Below, one piece after another: positions 48,165-56,173 of a DNA stretch of 64,000 nt (positions within the stretch are counted from its first letter, which is position 1; each line of letters begins with the position of its first letter). A program made the translations under genes and the position numbers. The stretch is from Haematospirillum sp. H4485 (GTDB lineage Bacteria; Pseudomonadota; Alphaproteobacteria; Rhodospirillales; Rhodospirillaceae): contig NZ_JAAVSY010000003.1 in the NCBI RefSeq assembly GCF_012102745.1, forward strand, positions 1-64,000. Reading direction: 5' to 3'. The notes beneath the pieces are model-generated. The model was not told the DNA's origin and searched no databases. It saw only the letters and a program-made list of their open reading frames with translations.

Positions 48165-49163
48165 ATGTTGAAGGCTTTGTTCTGCTTGTCGGGTTCTGCT
48201 GTTGCTGTCTTGGGTATCTTTGTTCATCAGATGGCTTTTGCTGCTGATCCCGAGGGGCATGAACTTGAGGCCATTCCGGCGGGTGTTGCCACGATTGAAG
48301 AGCAATTCCAGGTTCGTATTGTTGCCGAAGGGCTGCGTCGCTTGGGGTATCATGTCCCTGCGGTGTCAGAGGCAAACTACCCGCAGGCGCACAAGGCTGT
48401 TGCCGATGGTCATGCACACTGGTCAGCCAATCACTGGGATCCGTTGCATCAGCCTTTCTTTGAGGCCGTCGGGGGTGAGCGCAGCGTTGTGCGTGCCGGC
48501 AATTTGGTCAAGCATTCCATGCAGGGTTATCTGATCGATCGCAAAACCGCTGAAGAGTACAATATTACGGATTTGTCTCAGCTCAGGGATCCACGGATTG
48601 CCGCCCTGTTTGATGTCGATGGTGATGGGAAATCCGATCTGACCGGGTGCAATGTTGGCTGGGGATGTGCCTTGGAAATCAAGCGCCATATAGCGGAACA
48701 GGGTCTTGGTGCCGCCATTTCCCAGAAACAGGGTGATTACTTCACGATGATGATGGATGTTGTTGCCCGATACAATGCAGGAAAGCCCATTCTGTACTAT
48801 GCGTGGACACCTTTGTGGGTTTCAGCGGTTCTTGTGCCTGGGAAGGACTCACGCTGGTTGACAGTTGGTGGTGGATCGACCGAGCGGACTCCTTCTCCTG
48901 CTCCCGGGGCAATTGACACCGGGTTTGCCGTGAATACACAGATGATTCTGGCTAATAAACGTTGGCTGGAACAGAACCCGGCTGCAGAGAGGTTCTTCAG
49001 TCAGGTTGCTATTGATGCCGCCGAAATTTCTTCCCAGAACATGCGGATGCGCAGTGGTGAATCGTCTTCCGAGGATATCGATCGGCATGTCCAGCACTGG
49101 ATACGCACCCACGAGAAGGAATTCAATGCATGGATCGAGGCTGCCTCGAAGACAGCCTCCTGA
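48165..49163 (+). CDS. Glycine betaine/proline-type binding protein (ProX-like)
   Basis: This 332-residue protein has a signal peptide (cut after AFA) and the OpuAC/ProX substrate-binding fold: GYHVPAVSEANYPQAHKAVADGHAHWSANHWDP, GCNVGWGCALEI and ILYYAWTPLWVS. The Trp residues fit an aromatic box for quaternary amines. The start is the ATG at 48165, preceded by GGGGGGCG. No proV or proW gene adjoins it, so it is an orphan binding protein. Confidence 0.85.
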   Translation: MLKALFCLSGSAVAVLGIFVHQMAFAADPEGHELEAIPAGVATIEEQFQVRIVAEGLRRLGYHVPAVSEANYPQAHKAVADGHAHWSANHWDPLHQPFFEAVGGERSVVRAGNLVKHSMQGYLIDRKTAEEYNITDLSQLRDPRIAALFDVDGDGKSDLTGCNVGWGCALEIKRHIAEQGLGAAISQKQGDYFTMMMDVVARYNAGKPILYYAWTPLWVSAVLVPGKDSRWLTVGGGSTERTPSPAPGAIDTGFAVNTQMILANKRWLEQNPAAERFFSQVAIDAAEISSQNMRMRSGESSSEDIDRHVQHWIRTHEKEFNAWIEAASKTAS

Positions 49164-49193
49164 TCATTTGTGTCCTGGAGGTGGCAGCCCGGC

Positions 49194-49922
49194 TCAGTAC
49201 ATGTGCTGGCCACCATTGATGGACAAGGTTGACCCGGTAATAAAGTCTGCGTTGTCGGCGACAAGAAACAAAACGCCCCGGGCGATGTCTTCTGCTCGTC
49301 CCAGGCGCCCAATCGGGATGCGGGCAATGATTTTCTTCAGAACATCCGGGGGTACGGCGCGGACCATATCGGTGTCCACATAGCCTGGGGCAATAGCGTT
49401 AACAGTAATTCCTTTTGCCGCACCTTCTTGGGCCAAAGCTTTTGTGAAGCCATGTATCCCTGATTTTGCCGCTGCATAGTTAACTTGTCCGTACTGACCG
49501 GCTTGTCCGTTAATCGAGCCGATATTCACGATGCGGCCAAAGTTGCGTTCCCGCATGCCCTCTATAACGCACCGGCACATATTGAAACATGATGCAAGGT
49601 CGGCCTGTATAACTTCGTTCCATTGTTCGAATGTCATGCGATGCAGCGTGGCATCGCGTGTAATGCCCGCATTGTTGACCAGAATATCAATAGGCCCCAG
49701 CTCTGCGACAATCGTGCTTACAGTTTGCTCGCATAGAGGGAAGTTGGCGACGTCAAACTTGTAGACATGAATGCCTGTTTCTGCGGCAAGTTCATGCGCC
49801 GCCGTATCATTACCGGCATATGTTGCCGCTACTGTGTAGCCGGCCTCTTTCAGGGCCACCGTAATGGCCCTCCCTATGCCGCGGGTTCCCCCTGTAACAA
49901 CAGCGACACGGCTTTTGGACAT
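49194..49922 (-). CDS. phaB: Acetoacetyl-CoA reductase
   Basis: This 242-residue short-chain dehydrogenase makes (R)-3-hydroxybutyryl-CoA for polyhydroxybutyrate. It has VTGGTRGIGRAI (NADPH site), NNAGITRDATLHRM, the catalytic Ser in NIGSINGQAGQYGQVNY with Tyr-x-x-x-Lys, and the PhaB-type ending GSTLSINGGQHMY. It lies downstream of phaA in the same direction. Confidence 0.96.
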   Translation of the reverse strand: MSKSRVAVVTGGTRGIGRAITVALKEAGYTVAATYAGNDTAAHELAAETGIHVYKFDVANFPLCEQTVSTIVAELGPIDILVNNAGITRDATLHRMTFEQWNEVIQADLASCFNMCRCVIEGMRERNFGRIVNIGSINGQAGQYGQVNYAAAKSGIHGFTKALAQEGAAKGITVNAIAPGYVDTDMVRAVPPDVLKKIIARIPIGRLGRAEDIARGVLFLVADNADFITGSTLSINGGQHMY

Positions 49923-50051
49923 GGCATATTTCCTCCCTGTATTTTTATCTTTTCAGGTCCAAAATGACGGCATCTTCCGTCAACACGAGCCACCCTCTCC
50001 GGCAGTCGAATAGACCCGGTGGTTCCTGCGAAGGTGGAGCATGGGATCAGC

Positions 50052-51227
50052 TCATGCTTTCTCTACCGCCAAGGCAACGCCCATGCCGCCGCCAATGCAG
50101 AGTGTTGCCAAGCCTTTTCTGGCTTCCCGTTTTTGCATTTCGTGCACAAGGGTGACAAAGACACGAGCGCCGGATGCACCAATGGGATGCCCAAGAGCGA
50201 TGGCACCGCCATTTACGTTGACCTTTTCGGTATTCCAGCCCAGTTCCCGGTTTACACTCATAGCCTGGGCGGCAAATGCCTCATTGGCTTCTATCAGATC
50301 CAAGTCATCAGGTGTCCATCCTGCCTTTTCCAAGGCTTTGCGTGTTGCCGGGATCGGGCCTGTTCCCATGATGGCTGGATCAACACCAGCCGAGGCAAAT
50401 GATTTGATGCGCACCAGTGGTTTCAGGCCCCTTTTGTGTGCGGTGTCCGCAGACATAAGAACAACGGCAGCTGCGCCATCGTTGAGGCCGGAGGCATTTC
50501 CTGCTGTTACAGTCCCATCTTTTGTGAAGGCAGGACGCAGGCGTGCCAGTGTCTCGATCGTGGTACCGGCACGTGGATATTCATCCTGATCAAAAATACT
50601 TTCTTCTTTCTTGCCTGTGATTTTGACGGGGACAATTTCATCCTTGAAGCGCCCGTTGCGCAGGGCGGCTTCGGCCTTTTGTTGGGAATGTACGGCAAAC
50701 GCATCTTGCTCCTGACGCGTAAAGCCCCAGCGGCTGGCAATATTCTCCGCTGTATTACCCATATGGTAGTTATTGAAAGCGCACCACAAGCCGTCACGAA
50801 TCATGGTGTCCACCAGCTCGGTGGATCCCATCTTGATGCCCGATCTCAGCCATGCGCAATGAGGGGCGTTGCTCATGCTTTCCTGACCGCCGGCGACCAC
50901 AATATCGGCAGTATCTGCCATAATCGCCATGGCACCCTGTATAATTGCTCTCAGTCCAGACCCGCACACCATGTTCAGTGTCCAAGATGGAACATGTTCG
51001 GGTATGCCGGCTTTTATGGATGCTTGCCGGGCCGGGTTCTGCCCGGATCCTCCTGTCAGCACCTGTCCCATGATGACTTCTGATACCGTGTCGGCTCCAA
51101 GATTGGCCCGCTTCAGCGTTTCACGAATAACAAGAGAGCCAAGTTCTGGTGCTTGCAGAGGGGACAAGCTGCCGTTAAAGGCACCAATGGCCGTACGCGT
51201 GGCGCTGACAATCACAACATCGGGCAT
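50052..51227 (-). CDS. phaA: Acetyl-CoA acetyltransferase (beta-ketothiolase)
   Basis: This 391-residue thiolase condenses two acetyl-CoA. It has the active-site Cys in [12 protein letters not shown], His in [13 protein letters not shown], and the final Cys in [14 protein letters not shown]. Length is typical. It precedes phaB, with 129 bases between, and makes the first step of polyhydroxybutyrate synthesis. Confidence 0.96.
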   Translation of the reverse strand: MPDVVIVSATRTAIGAFNGSLSPLQAPELGSLVIRETLKRANLGADTVSEVIMGQVLTGGSGQNPARQASIKAGIPEHVPSWTLNMVCGSGLRAIIQGAMAIMADTADIVVAGGQESMSNAPHCAWLRSGIKMGSTELVDTMIRDGLWCAFNNYHMGNTAENIASRWGFTRQEQDAFAVHSQQKAEAALRNGRFKDEIVPVKITGKKEESIFDQDEYPRAGTTIETLARLRPAFTKDGTVTAGNASGLNDGAAAVVLMSADTAHKRGLKPLVRIKSFASAGVDPAIMGTGPIPATRKALEKAGWTPDDLDLIEANEAFAAQAMSVNRELGWNTEKVNVNGGAIALGHPIGASGARVFVTLVHEMQKREARKGLATLCIGGGMGVALAVEKA

Positions 51228-51329
51228 TGAACGCTTCCTTGTGTATGTGTTTATCGTCTCGCAGGAACTATGTATGCCATCTTTAGGCGTTATTGATGGC
51301 GTTATTCTATTTTAAGGGGCATTTCCTGT

Positions 51330-52580
51330 CTATCGTCTGTCTTGCGATGCTGCGTCATGAATCCACTGCACAAGGGGGCGATACATGGCATAAGGTGCCG
51401 TGTGACCAGTTACCATACCGATATGTCCCAAGTGCACTTCCTGGGTTTGTGGGTTTGGAAGGGCTTTGGCCAGTGCGTGGGCGCAGTCTGGTGGGACAAT
51501 TCGGTCCTGCGTCGGAATGACGAGCAGCGAAGGAGCTTTCAACATATCAGGTGCAATACGGGTGCCCCCTACGGTCCATTGTTTCCGTGCCGGTTTGTTG
51601 TGAACGTACCAGTCGATCAGACATTCCTGTGCAACCGGGCCTGCCAAGGGTACGCCATCGTTGAGCCAGTCTTCGACAGCAACAAACATGTTGGCCCGTG
51701 TGGATCGTGGTTGCATGTTCGCAAATGCCCGGAACTTCTTGCCAACCGTACTGGGGTCCAGCATGGAGAACAGCGCCTGGATCAGGTCTGTTGCCATAAA
51801 ACCAGTCTTGTGAATCAAGGTAGAAAGATGGGGAGCTACCGTGCGCAACGCAGCTCTTCCATTGTCAAGTCCGGCATGAAAGTCCCATGGCGTAGCCAGA
51901 CCGATGTAGCCGGCACAAAGATCCGGCCTGCACAGTGCCAGTGCCAGTGCCAGCAGGCCCCCCATGCAATAGCCCAGAATGATGGGAGGTTGTCCGCTTT
52001 CTGTGTGGATTGCCTGAGCGGCGGGTATCAGACGGCGCTGAATATAATCGGCAAGACTGAAATGGATTTCTTCCGGTCCAGGGGTATCCCAGTCCATCAG
52101 GAATGGTCTGATACCGCGGCGCGCCATATAGCGAACCAAGCTGCGACTGCCTGTCAGATCAAGAATGACAGCCCGGTTGACAAGCGAGGGAATCAGGAGG
52201 ACCGGAATACCATGTTCCGAGAATTGGTGCAGGCGTGATGTTCCGGCCTGCCAGAACAGGGGTGGAGGAGCCAGTCGTCTGGGTAGACGATACTGACGGT
52301 AGCGTGTGATACCTTGCAGAAATGTGGCGTAACGCTGTCTGGCTTCTTCTTCAAGAGCCAGGGCGAATCCGTTTTGATCCAGTCTTGCTGCGGGGGGCAG
52401 CCGATCGTTCCAATAGGGAGACCCGTTCCTCAAGACTTGCGATACGCTGCAACATCCACCCAGGATCATGGCTTCTGTCATCAGATGCAGCAGCAGGGGG
52501 CGTGGTCCCTGGCGGGGTTCTGGTGGACGCGGCAGCGTTTGGTCCGGTTGTTGGTTCGGGATGCTGCGGTGTGGGGGCAT
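51330..52580 (-). CDS. PhaC-like alpha/beta hydrolase (short PHA synthase homologue)
   Basis: This protein of 383-416 residues has the PHA synthase/lipase box with Cys (LGYCMGGLLA), Asp in PTQDRIVPP, and His in HLGHIGMVTG, plus FLMDWDTPGPEE. A standard class I synthase has about 590 residues; the N-terminal third is missing here, so it may be a class III-type partner or a related transferase. The start is unclear (52580 or 52481). Its first 130-230 bases overlap the PhaE-like gene in another frame. It lies downstream of that gene and divergent from phaR. Confidence 0.78.
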   Translation of the reverse strand: MPPHRSIPNQQPDQTLPRPPEPRQGPRPLLLHLMTEAMILGGCCSVSQVLRNGSPYWNDRLPPAARLDQNGFALALEEEARQRYATFLQGITRYRQYRLPRRLAPPPLFWQAGTSRLHQFSEHGIPVLLIPSLVNRAVILDLTGSRSLVRYMARRGIRPFLMDWDTPGPEEIHFSLADYIQRRLIPAAQAIHTESGQPPIILGYCMGGLLALALALCRPDLCAGYIGLATPWDFHAGLDNGRAALRTVAPHLSTLIHKTGFMATDLIQALFSMLDPSTVGKKFRAFANMQPRSTRANMFVAVEDWLNDGVPLAGPVAQECLIDWYVHNKPARKQWTVGGTRIAPDMLKAPSLLVIPTQDRIVPPDCAHALAKALPNPQTQEVHLGHIGMVTGHTAPYAMYRPLVQWIHDAASQDRR

Positions 52581-52764
52581 GTTTGTCCGGGTCCGGTCTT
52601 TCGGGCGTCAGGCCAGCCAGAACGGAGAGGAAACGTTCTGTCAGGACGAGCATTTCGGGATCCATGCTGGTTCTGAAAATTTGCTCCTGCCATAGGTCAA
52701 GAGTCTGGCTGGCCAATTCAGCCAAGCTTGGTGCGGAGTTGTTTGGAGGCGGTTCTTTTTTCAT
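52351..52764 (-). CDS. Small PhaE-like/PHA-associated protein
   Basis: This 137-residue protein begins MKKEPPPNNSAPSLAELASQ, continues with LDLWQEQIFRTSMDPEML, has a Pro/Thr-rich middle, and ends with a short coiled coil (LQRIASLEERVSLLERS). The Trp-containing N-terminal helix and C-terminal coil recall PhaE-type synthase subunits. Its end overlaps the PhaC-like gene out of frame. The link with PHA synthase is inferred from position and shape. Confidence 0.55.
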   Translation of the reverse strand: MKKEPPPNNSAPSLAELASQTLDLWQEQIFRTSMDPEMLVLTERFLSVLAGLTPERPDPDKHAPTPQHPEPTTGPNAAASTRTPPGTTPPAAASDDRSHDPGWMLQRIASLEERVSLLERSAAPRSKTGSKRIRPGS

Positions 52765-52835
52765 GGCAACAACCATAACATGTACGCTGTTTTGTGCCAC
52801 CACACTATCTGGTTTGCTGCACATCATTCCAGATT

Positions 52836-52868
52836 ATGCTGCGCAGCATTTTACTTGCTGCAAAGCAG
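52836..52868. promoter_or_regulatory. PhaR-type operators
   Basis: CTGCAAAGCAG at 52858-52868 is exactly CTGC-N3-GCAG, the TGC-rich site reported for PhaR of Paracoccus. Just before it, ATGCTGCGCAGCAT at 52836-52849 is a perfect palindrome with the same half-sites and no spacer. They lie about 55-85 bases before phaR, in the divergent promoter, which suggests that PhaR controls itself and the PhaE/PhaC-like pair. Confidence 0.7.
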
Positions 52869-52922
52869 TCCGGGGGGCAGTCTGGATGATCAGAATGACA
52901 GGACTGTGCAAGCAAGGAAAGT

Positions 52923-53501
52923 ATGATGGCCGAACCTCAGAAAGATCCCGTAACGATCAAGAAATATGCCAACAGAAGGCTCTATAATACGGCGACGTCA
53001 AGTTACGTTACGCTGGATTACCTGTCGCGTATGGTCAAGGAAGGAACCGATTTCGTCGTCTATGATGCGAAAAGTGGTGACGATATTACCCGCTCTGTTC
53101 TGACCCAGATCATCGTGGAAGAAGAAAGCAAGAGCGGACAAAGCTTGTTGCCGATCAGTTTTCTGCGTCAGCTCATCGGCTTCTATGGGGACAGTCTGGG
53201 AGGCATTCTGCCGCGTTATCTGGAGCAGAGCATGCAGTCCTTTACCCGTAATGGTGAAAACATGCGGGATATTATGAAGAATACGTTCGGTGGCATGTTC
53301 CCGATGGAGCAGTTCGAGGAGCTGAACAAACAGAATATGACCTTGTTTGAGAATGCCTTGAAAATGTTCGGACGCTTCTATGGTGAAGAAGCAAACCGGA
53401 ATCAATCGGGAGAAGGCAGTGGTCCCGATACGGCAATTGAGGACCTGAAAGCCAAGCTTAATGCGATGCAGAGCCAGCTTGATTCCTTCTTAAAGAAATA
53501 G
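52923..53501 (+). CDS. phaR: Polyhydroxyalkanoate synthesis repressor PhaR
   Basis: This 192-residue protein has the conserved DNA-binding N-terminal domain (IKKYANRRLYNTATSSYVTLDYLSRMV, then FVVYDAKSGDDITRSVL), a helical middle and a coiled C-terminus. PhaR senses PHA granules and represses phasin and pha genes. AGGAAAG precedes tandem ATG codons at 52923 and 52926. Candidate operators lie just upstream. Confidence 0.95.
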   Translation: MMAEPQKDPVTIKKYANRRLYNTATSSYVTLDYLSRMVKEGTDFVVYDAKSGDDITRSVLTQIIVEEESKSGQSLLPISFLRQLIGFYGDSLGGILPRYLEQSMQSFTRNGENMRDIMKNTFGGMFPMEQFEELNKQNMTLFENALKMFGRFYGEEANRNQSGEGSGPDTAIEDLKAKLNAMQSQLDSFLKK

Positions 53502-53952
53502 ATTGTATGTGCTGTGGGGGGGGGATGAAACTCTCTTCCTCCCCCTCTCTCTTTCCGCTCGCCGCTACCATGAACTGTGTCTGTCGAGACAACCACCGTT
53601 GGACCGTAATGGGCGATCGTTTTTCTGTCGCCGTATGCGCCCGGGCATTGTTCTGCATCTTTTCATGCAAACAGGCCGTTTCTTTCCTGTAGGTTGACGA
53701 TTCTGTACATATGTGTACGAATGATATTTCGCCGTCCCGTTGATTGGGTGGGTGCAATTATACGTTTTGGTATCGGGGATCCCCTAGTATTGCTTGCGAC
53801 TATTGGGGAAACCGCGTATCCCTGAAGTTGATGAGCAAAGAGGCAATGGTCGCATGAGACGACCTGTTCTTGCTCCGGTCTGCCCGGTTTCCCTGTCTGG
53901 AGGGGCCACAACCCGGGCGACAGCGCATGTTGAGTGGAAAGGAACTGGAATA
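53502..53952. other. Intergenic region after phaR
   Basis: These 451 bases hold a hairpin (GGGGGATGAA with TTCCTCCCCC, one mismatch) near 53520-53545 that may end the phaR transcript, and a run of nine G at 53516-53524. The rest should hold the promoter of the next gene. No gene is seen. Confidence 0.5.
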
Positions 53953-54348
53953 ATGAACTATAGCGCTTCTCCTGACCGTGGTGATCAGCCTGCAAACCGT
54001 GCCACAGATACGGACCGGCACGTTGGTGCCCGTATTCGCGACCGCAGGATCAAGTTAGGACTTTCCCAGCAACAGATGGCTGACATGATTGGTGTGACCT
54101 ATCAGCAGGCTCACAAGTATGAACGCGGCATCAACCGTATATCGGCTGGTCGCCTGCGTGAGATTGCCTTGGTTCTGGATGTGGAAGTGGGTTACTTCTA
54201 CGAGGAACTGGGGCAGGCCACGTCCAAGGAAGTCCACCCGCGTCAGCGTATGTGTCTGGAGCTGGCTCGCAATTTCGCTCTTATAAACAATGAGCGTCAT
54301 CAGGAAGCTCTGTGCAATCTGGCACGTGCTTTGGCTTCCGGGGCTTGA
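53953..54348 (+). CDS. XRE-family transcriptional regulator
   Basis: This 131-residue protein has a helix-turn-helix of the Cro/CI type: RDRRIKLGLSQQQMADMIGVTYQQAHKYERGINRIS, followed by a helical C-terminal part. The start is the ATG at 53953, preceded by AAAGGA. It is the form widespread in alphaproteobacteria for control of surface or motility genes; the targets here are unknown. A bidirectional terminator follows. Confidence 0.88.
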   Translation: MNYSASPDRGDQPANRATDTDRHVGARIRDRRIKLGLSQQQMADMIGVTYQQAHKYERGINRISAGRLREIALVLDVEVGYFYEELGQATSKEVHPRQRMCLELARNFALINNERHQEALCNLARALASGA

Positions 54349-54364
54349 TTTACACATATAACGA

Positions 54365-54405
54365 CAAAAGCCGGGGCGGTCATAACAGGACCTTTCCGGT
54401 TTTTG
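54365..54405. terminator. Bidirectional terminator between the XRE regulator and queG
   Basis: AAAAGCCGG...GGTC pairs with GACC...CCGGTTTTT around a short loop, with A-run on the left and T-run on the right. It serves the two convergent genes. Confidence 0.75.
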
Positions 54406-54408
54406 TTT

Positions 54409-55557
54409 TCAGGGCTGGATGCTGGATGGTTTTTCCCCCAGCATCCATTCTTCCCTGACGCAAGGATTGCTTTCATCCTTCCCGTATGTTTTTGCCAGGT
54501 CGTGAAAATCCCGCGTGTCCAGAAGGCGGGACAGTGCCCAAATGGCTGCGCCGCGAATAACAGGGTTCGGATCATTCAGGTGCGGCGTTATTTTCTTTGT
54601 TATAGAAGCATCACCGCTGTTTCCAGCTGCTATCAGGACGTTGCGTATGAAGCGTGATCGGCTGATTCGTTTGACGGGGGACGCCGAGAATAACGTGCGG
54701 AAAGCAGCGTCATCCAGTTCAAGCAGGTCAGCCAGGCGGGGAGCTGTCAGTTCGACGCGCGGCTTGAAGGCATCATGGGGTGTTGGCGGGGCGAAGCGGT
54801 TCCAAGGGCATACCGCCGTACAGTCATCACAGCCATAGATGCGATTGCCAAAGCGCGACCTCAAGGCATAGGGAATGGGGCCTTTGTGTTCGATTGTCAG
54901 ATACGATATGCACTTGCGGGCATCAATTTTTCCTGCTGAATCAAAAGCAGATGTCGGGCAAATATCCAGGCACCGCGTACATCGCCCACAGTGTTCCGAT
55001 GCAGGGGGATCAGGCGGCAGATCCAGAGTCGTCAGGATTTCCCCCAGGAACATCCAAGATCCAAAGCGACGTGATACAATATTGGTGTGCTTGCCTTGCC
55101 ATCCCAGACCCGCAGCGGCTGCCAATGGCTTTTCCATCAAGGGTGCTGTATCCACAAAAACCTTTATGTCTTGGCCGCATATGTGCTGTATCCGTGCTCC
55201 GAGTTGCTTCAGGCGTCCCTTGATCAGATCGTGATAGTCGCGATTACGGGCATAGACACTGATATACCCCCGACGGGAATGCATAAGGCCGCGAAGAGGA
55301 TCGTGACCCGGTGCATAGTTGGTTCCAAGGGAGATAACCGTTGCGGCTTCTGGCCACAGGGTCCGTGGATCCGCACGGCGTGACTGCGTTTCAGCCATCC
55401 AGCCCATTGTGCCGTGGCACCCTTGGGCCAGCCATGAAGACAGTCTGCGGCGTGTTTTCTCATCCAGCTCAGCGCGCGCAAAACCAATACAGTCAAAGCC
55501 TTCCTTTATGGCGGCCTTGCGGATACGCTCCTTGATTTGCTCCGTTCCAGTGTGCAT
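54409..55557 (-). CDS. queG: Epoxyqueuosine reductase
   Basis: This 382-residue cobalamin-dependent enzyme performs the last step of queuosine synthesis in tRNA. It has two 4Fe-4S clusters (CGRCTRCLDICP and CDDCTAVCPWN), the N-terminal reductase domain with LGTNYAP, and HEAT-type repeats at the C-terminus (DPNPVIRGAAIWALSRLL). Length is typical. Confidence 0.95.
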   Translation of the reverse strand: MHTGTEQIKERIRKAAIKEGFDCIGFARAELDEKTRRRLSSWLAQGCHGTMGWMAETQSRRADPRTLWPEAATVISLGTNYAPGHDPLRGLMHSRRGYISVYARNRDYHDLIKGRLKQLGARIQHICGQDIKVFVDTAPLMEKPLAAAAGLGWQGKHTNIVSRRFGSWMFLGEILTTLDLPPDPPASEHCGRCTRCLDICPTSAFDSAGKIDARKCISYLTIEHKGPIPYALRSRFGNRIYGCDDCTAVCPWNRFAPPTPHDAFKPRVELTAPRLADLLELDDAAFRTLFSASPVKRISRSRFIRNVLIAAGNSGDASITKKITPHLNDPNPVIRGAAIWALSRLLDTRDFHDLAKTYGKDESNPCVREEWMLGEKPSSIQP

Positions 55558-55589
55558 GGTTCCGCTATTCTCGCGTGAGATGACTTTAT

Positions 55590-56156
55590 TCAGTCTGGTC
55601 TGTACAGGAGAAATCGGGTCATGGCCTTGCCGTAACGGCGCTCTTTAAGGATCTGGAAATCCGGCACATACGCATGGTGTGCGCTTGTTGCGGTTTCTAC
55701 GACGATGATGCTTCCGGTCTTGACCCACCCGTTTGTTGCCAGATTTTGCAGGACTGTTCCAGCAACGGTTTCTGCATAAGGCGGGTCCATAAAAATCAAG
55801 GAAAAAGGCGCCATAGCCCTTGGCAGGTTCAGAACATCGCCAGCAATGACCTGTGTTTGCTGATCAAGGGGCAGGGCCCGTATATTACGTTTCAGCGCAG
55901 CAAGAGCGGTCGGTGCCCTGTCAACGAATGTTGCACTTTGTGCACCGCGTGAGAGTGCCTCCAGTCCCAAGGCACCTGTTCCACAAAACAGATCGGCGAC
56001 GGTGGCACCAGCCAGCGTAAACCCTTCTCTGTGCAGACCATGGAGAAGGATGTTGAAAACAGCTTCACGGGCACGGGCGGCGGTGGGACGGACAACGTCC
56101 GTCCCTTCAGGAGCTACGAGCTTCTTGCCACGAAAGCGACCGCCAATGATTTGCAT
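55590..56156 (-). CDS. rsmD: 16S rRNA (guanine966-N2)-methyltransferase
   Basis: This 188-residue methyltransferase begins MQIIGGRFRGKKL, with RPTAARAREAVFNIL, the SAM site ADLFCGTGALGLEALSRGA and the catalytic MDPPYAE. It lies 17 bases after the RluB-type gene in the same direction. Confidence 0.95.
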   Translation of the reverse strand: MQIIGGRFRGKKLVAPEGTDVVRPTAARAREAVFNILLHGLHREGFTLAGATVADLFCGTGALGLEALSRGAQSATFVDRAPTALAALKRNIRALPLDQQTQVIAGDVLNLPRAMAPFSLIFMDPPYAETVAGTVLQNLATNGWVKTGSIIVVETATSAHHAYVPDFQILKERRYGKAMTRFLLYRPD

Positions 56157-56173
56157 GCTATCCTGTCGTACGT

